From assembly GCF_024714495.1 (NCBI RefSeq), contig NZ_JAMZMJ010000001.1, positions 310,001 through 374,000 on the forward strand: a stretch of DNA of 64,000 bases. The letters run 5' to 3'. Every line of letters starts with the position of its first letter. The first letter of the stretch is position 1. The stretch comes from Marinoscillum pacificum. Lineage in GTDB: Bacteria > Bacteroidota > Bacteroidia > Cytophagales > Cyclobacteriaceae. Below the pieces are notes generated by a model. The model worked only from the letters and a program-made list of their open reading frames with translations. It was not told the DNA's origin and made no database searches. Shown here in pieces: positions 63,999 to 64,000 of the stretch. The position numbers were made by a program, and so were the translations under genes.

Positions 63999-64000
63999 CT

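Overview
The window looks like chromosome from a member of the Bacteroidota, most likely a free-living Cytophagales-type bacterium. The evidence is the seven-gene V/A-type ATPase cluster carrying a DUF2764 subunit, the two-component-style propeller protein, DUF5597, GreB and FloA families of that phylum, weak Shine-Dalgarno signals, one clear TTG-N19-TACCTTTG promoter, and palindromic 'GTTTGAG...GCGAG...catactttctgt' extragenic repeats of a kind I associate with this phylum. No rRNA, tRNA, CRISPR array or intact insertion sequence was seen.

Layout. 1-5.1 kb is a gene-poor patch of broken duplications: two XRE regulators with truncated copies, a HEPN-domain gene with a palindromic repeat inside its reading frame, several direct repeats and a 141-bp inverted repeat. 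5.1-5.8 kb holds a conserved gene of unknown function. 6.1-13.5 kb is a rotary V/A-type ATPase operon (K-I-D-B-A-DUF2764-E, minus strand); its rotor subunit carries every Na+ ligand known from Enterococcus NtpK. Two universal stress proteins follow (13.7-15.9 kb). 17.1-24.1 kb is a redox and regulator region: two paralogous Crp/Fnr regulators sit next to short-chain dehydrogenases with clear palindromic operators, alongside an AraC regulator, an Atu4866 protein, a secreted RidA and a third Crp/Fnr gene.

24.4-35.4 kb is a mixed housekeeping stretch: a lipoprotein, YceI, a SEC-C mini-protein, GreB, a GH35-type glycosidase, CHASE2, a YdjM-like membrane hydrolase and FloA. 36.3-43.1 kb holds a transglutaminase / permuted ATP-grasp-alpha-E / transglutaminase-DUF2126 operon that probably makes or trims a peptide-like product. 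43.4-55.5 kb contains a lipid kinase, GH1, LytTR regulator, sterol-desaturase-like enzyme, outer-membrane barrel, Na+/H+ antiporter, SPOR protein, CysQ-like phosphatase and a small-molecule kinase.

56.0-59.0 kb is an AT-rich two-gene island: a one-helix membrane protein with a beta-barrel-like domain, and an 813-residue fusion of an HsdR-type PD-(D/E)XK nuclease to a P-loop ATPase and winged helix. It is the best candidate for an undescribed (probably defence) system. The window ends with lipoate ligase and a 1255-residue sensor that joins a periplasmic propeller/Y_Y_Y sensor to a methyl-accepting chemotaxis signalling domain.
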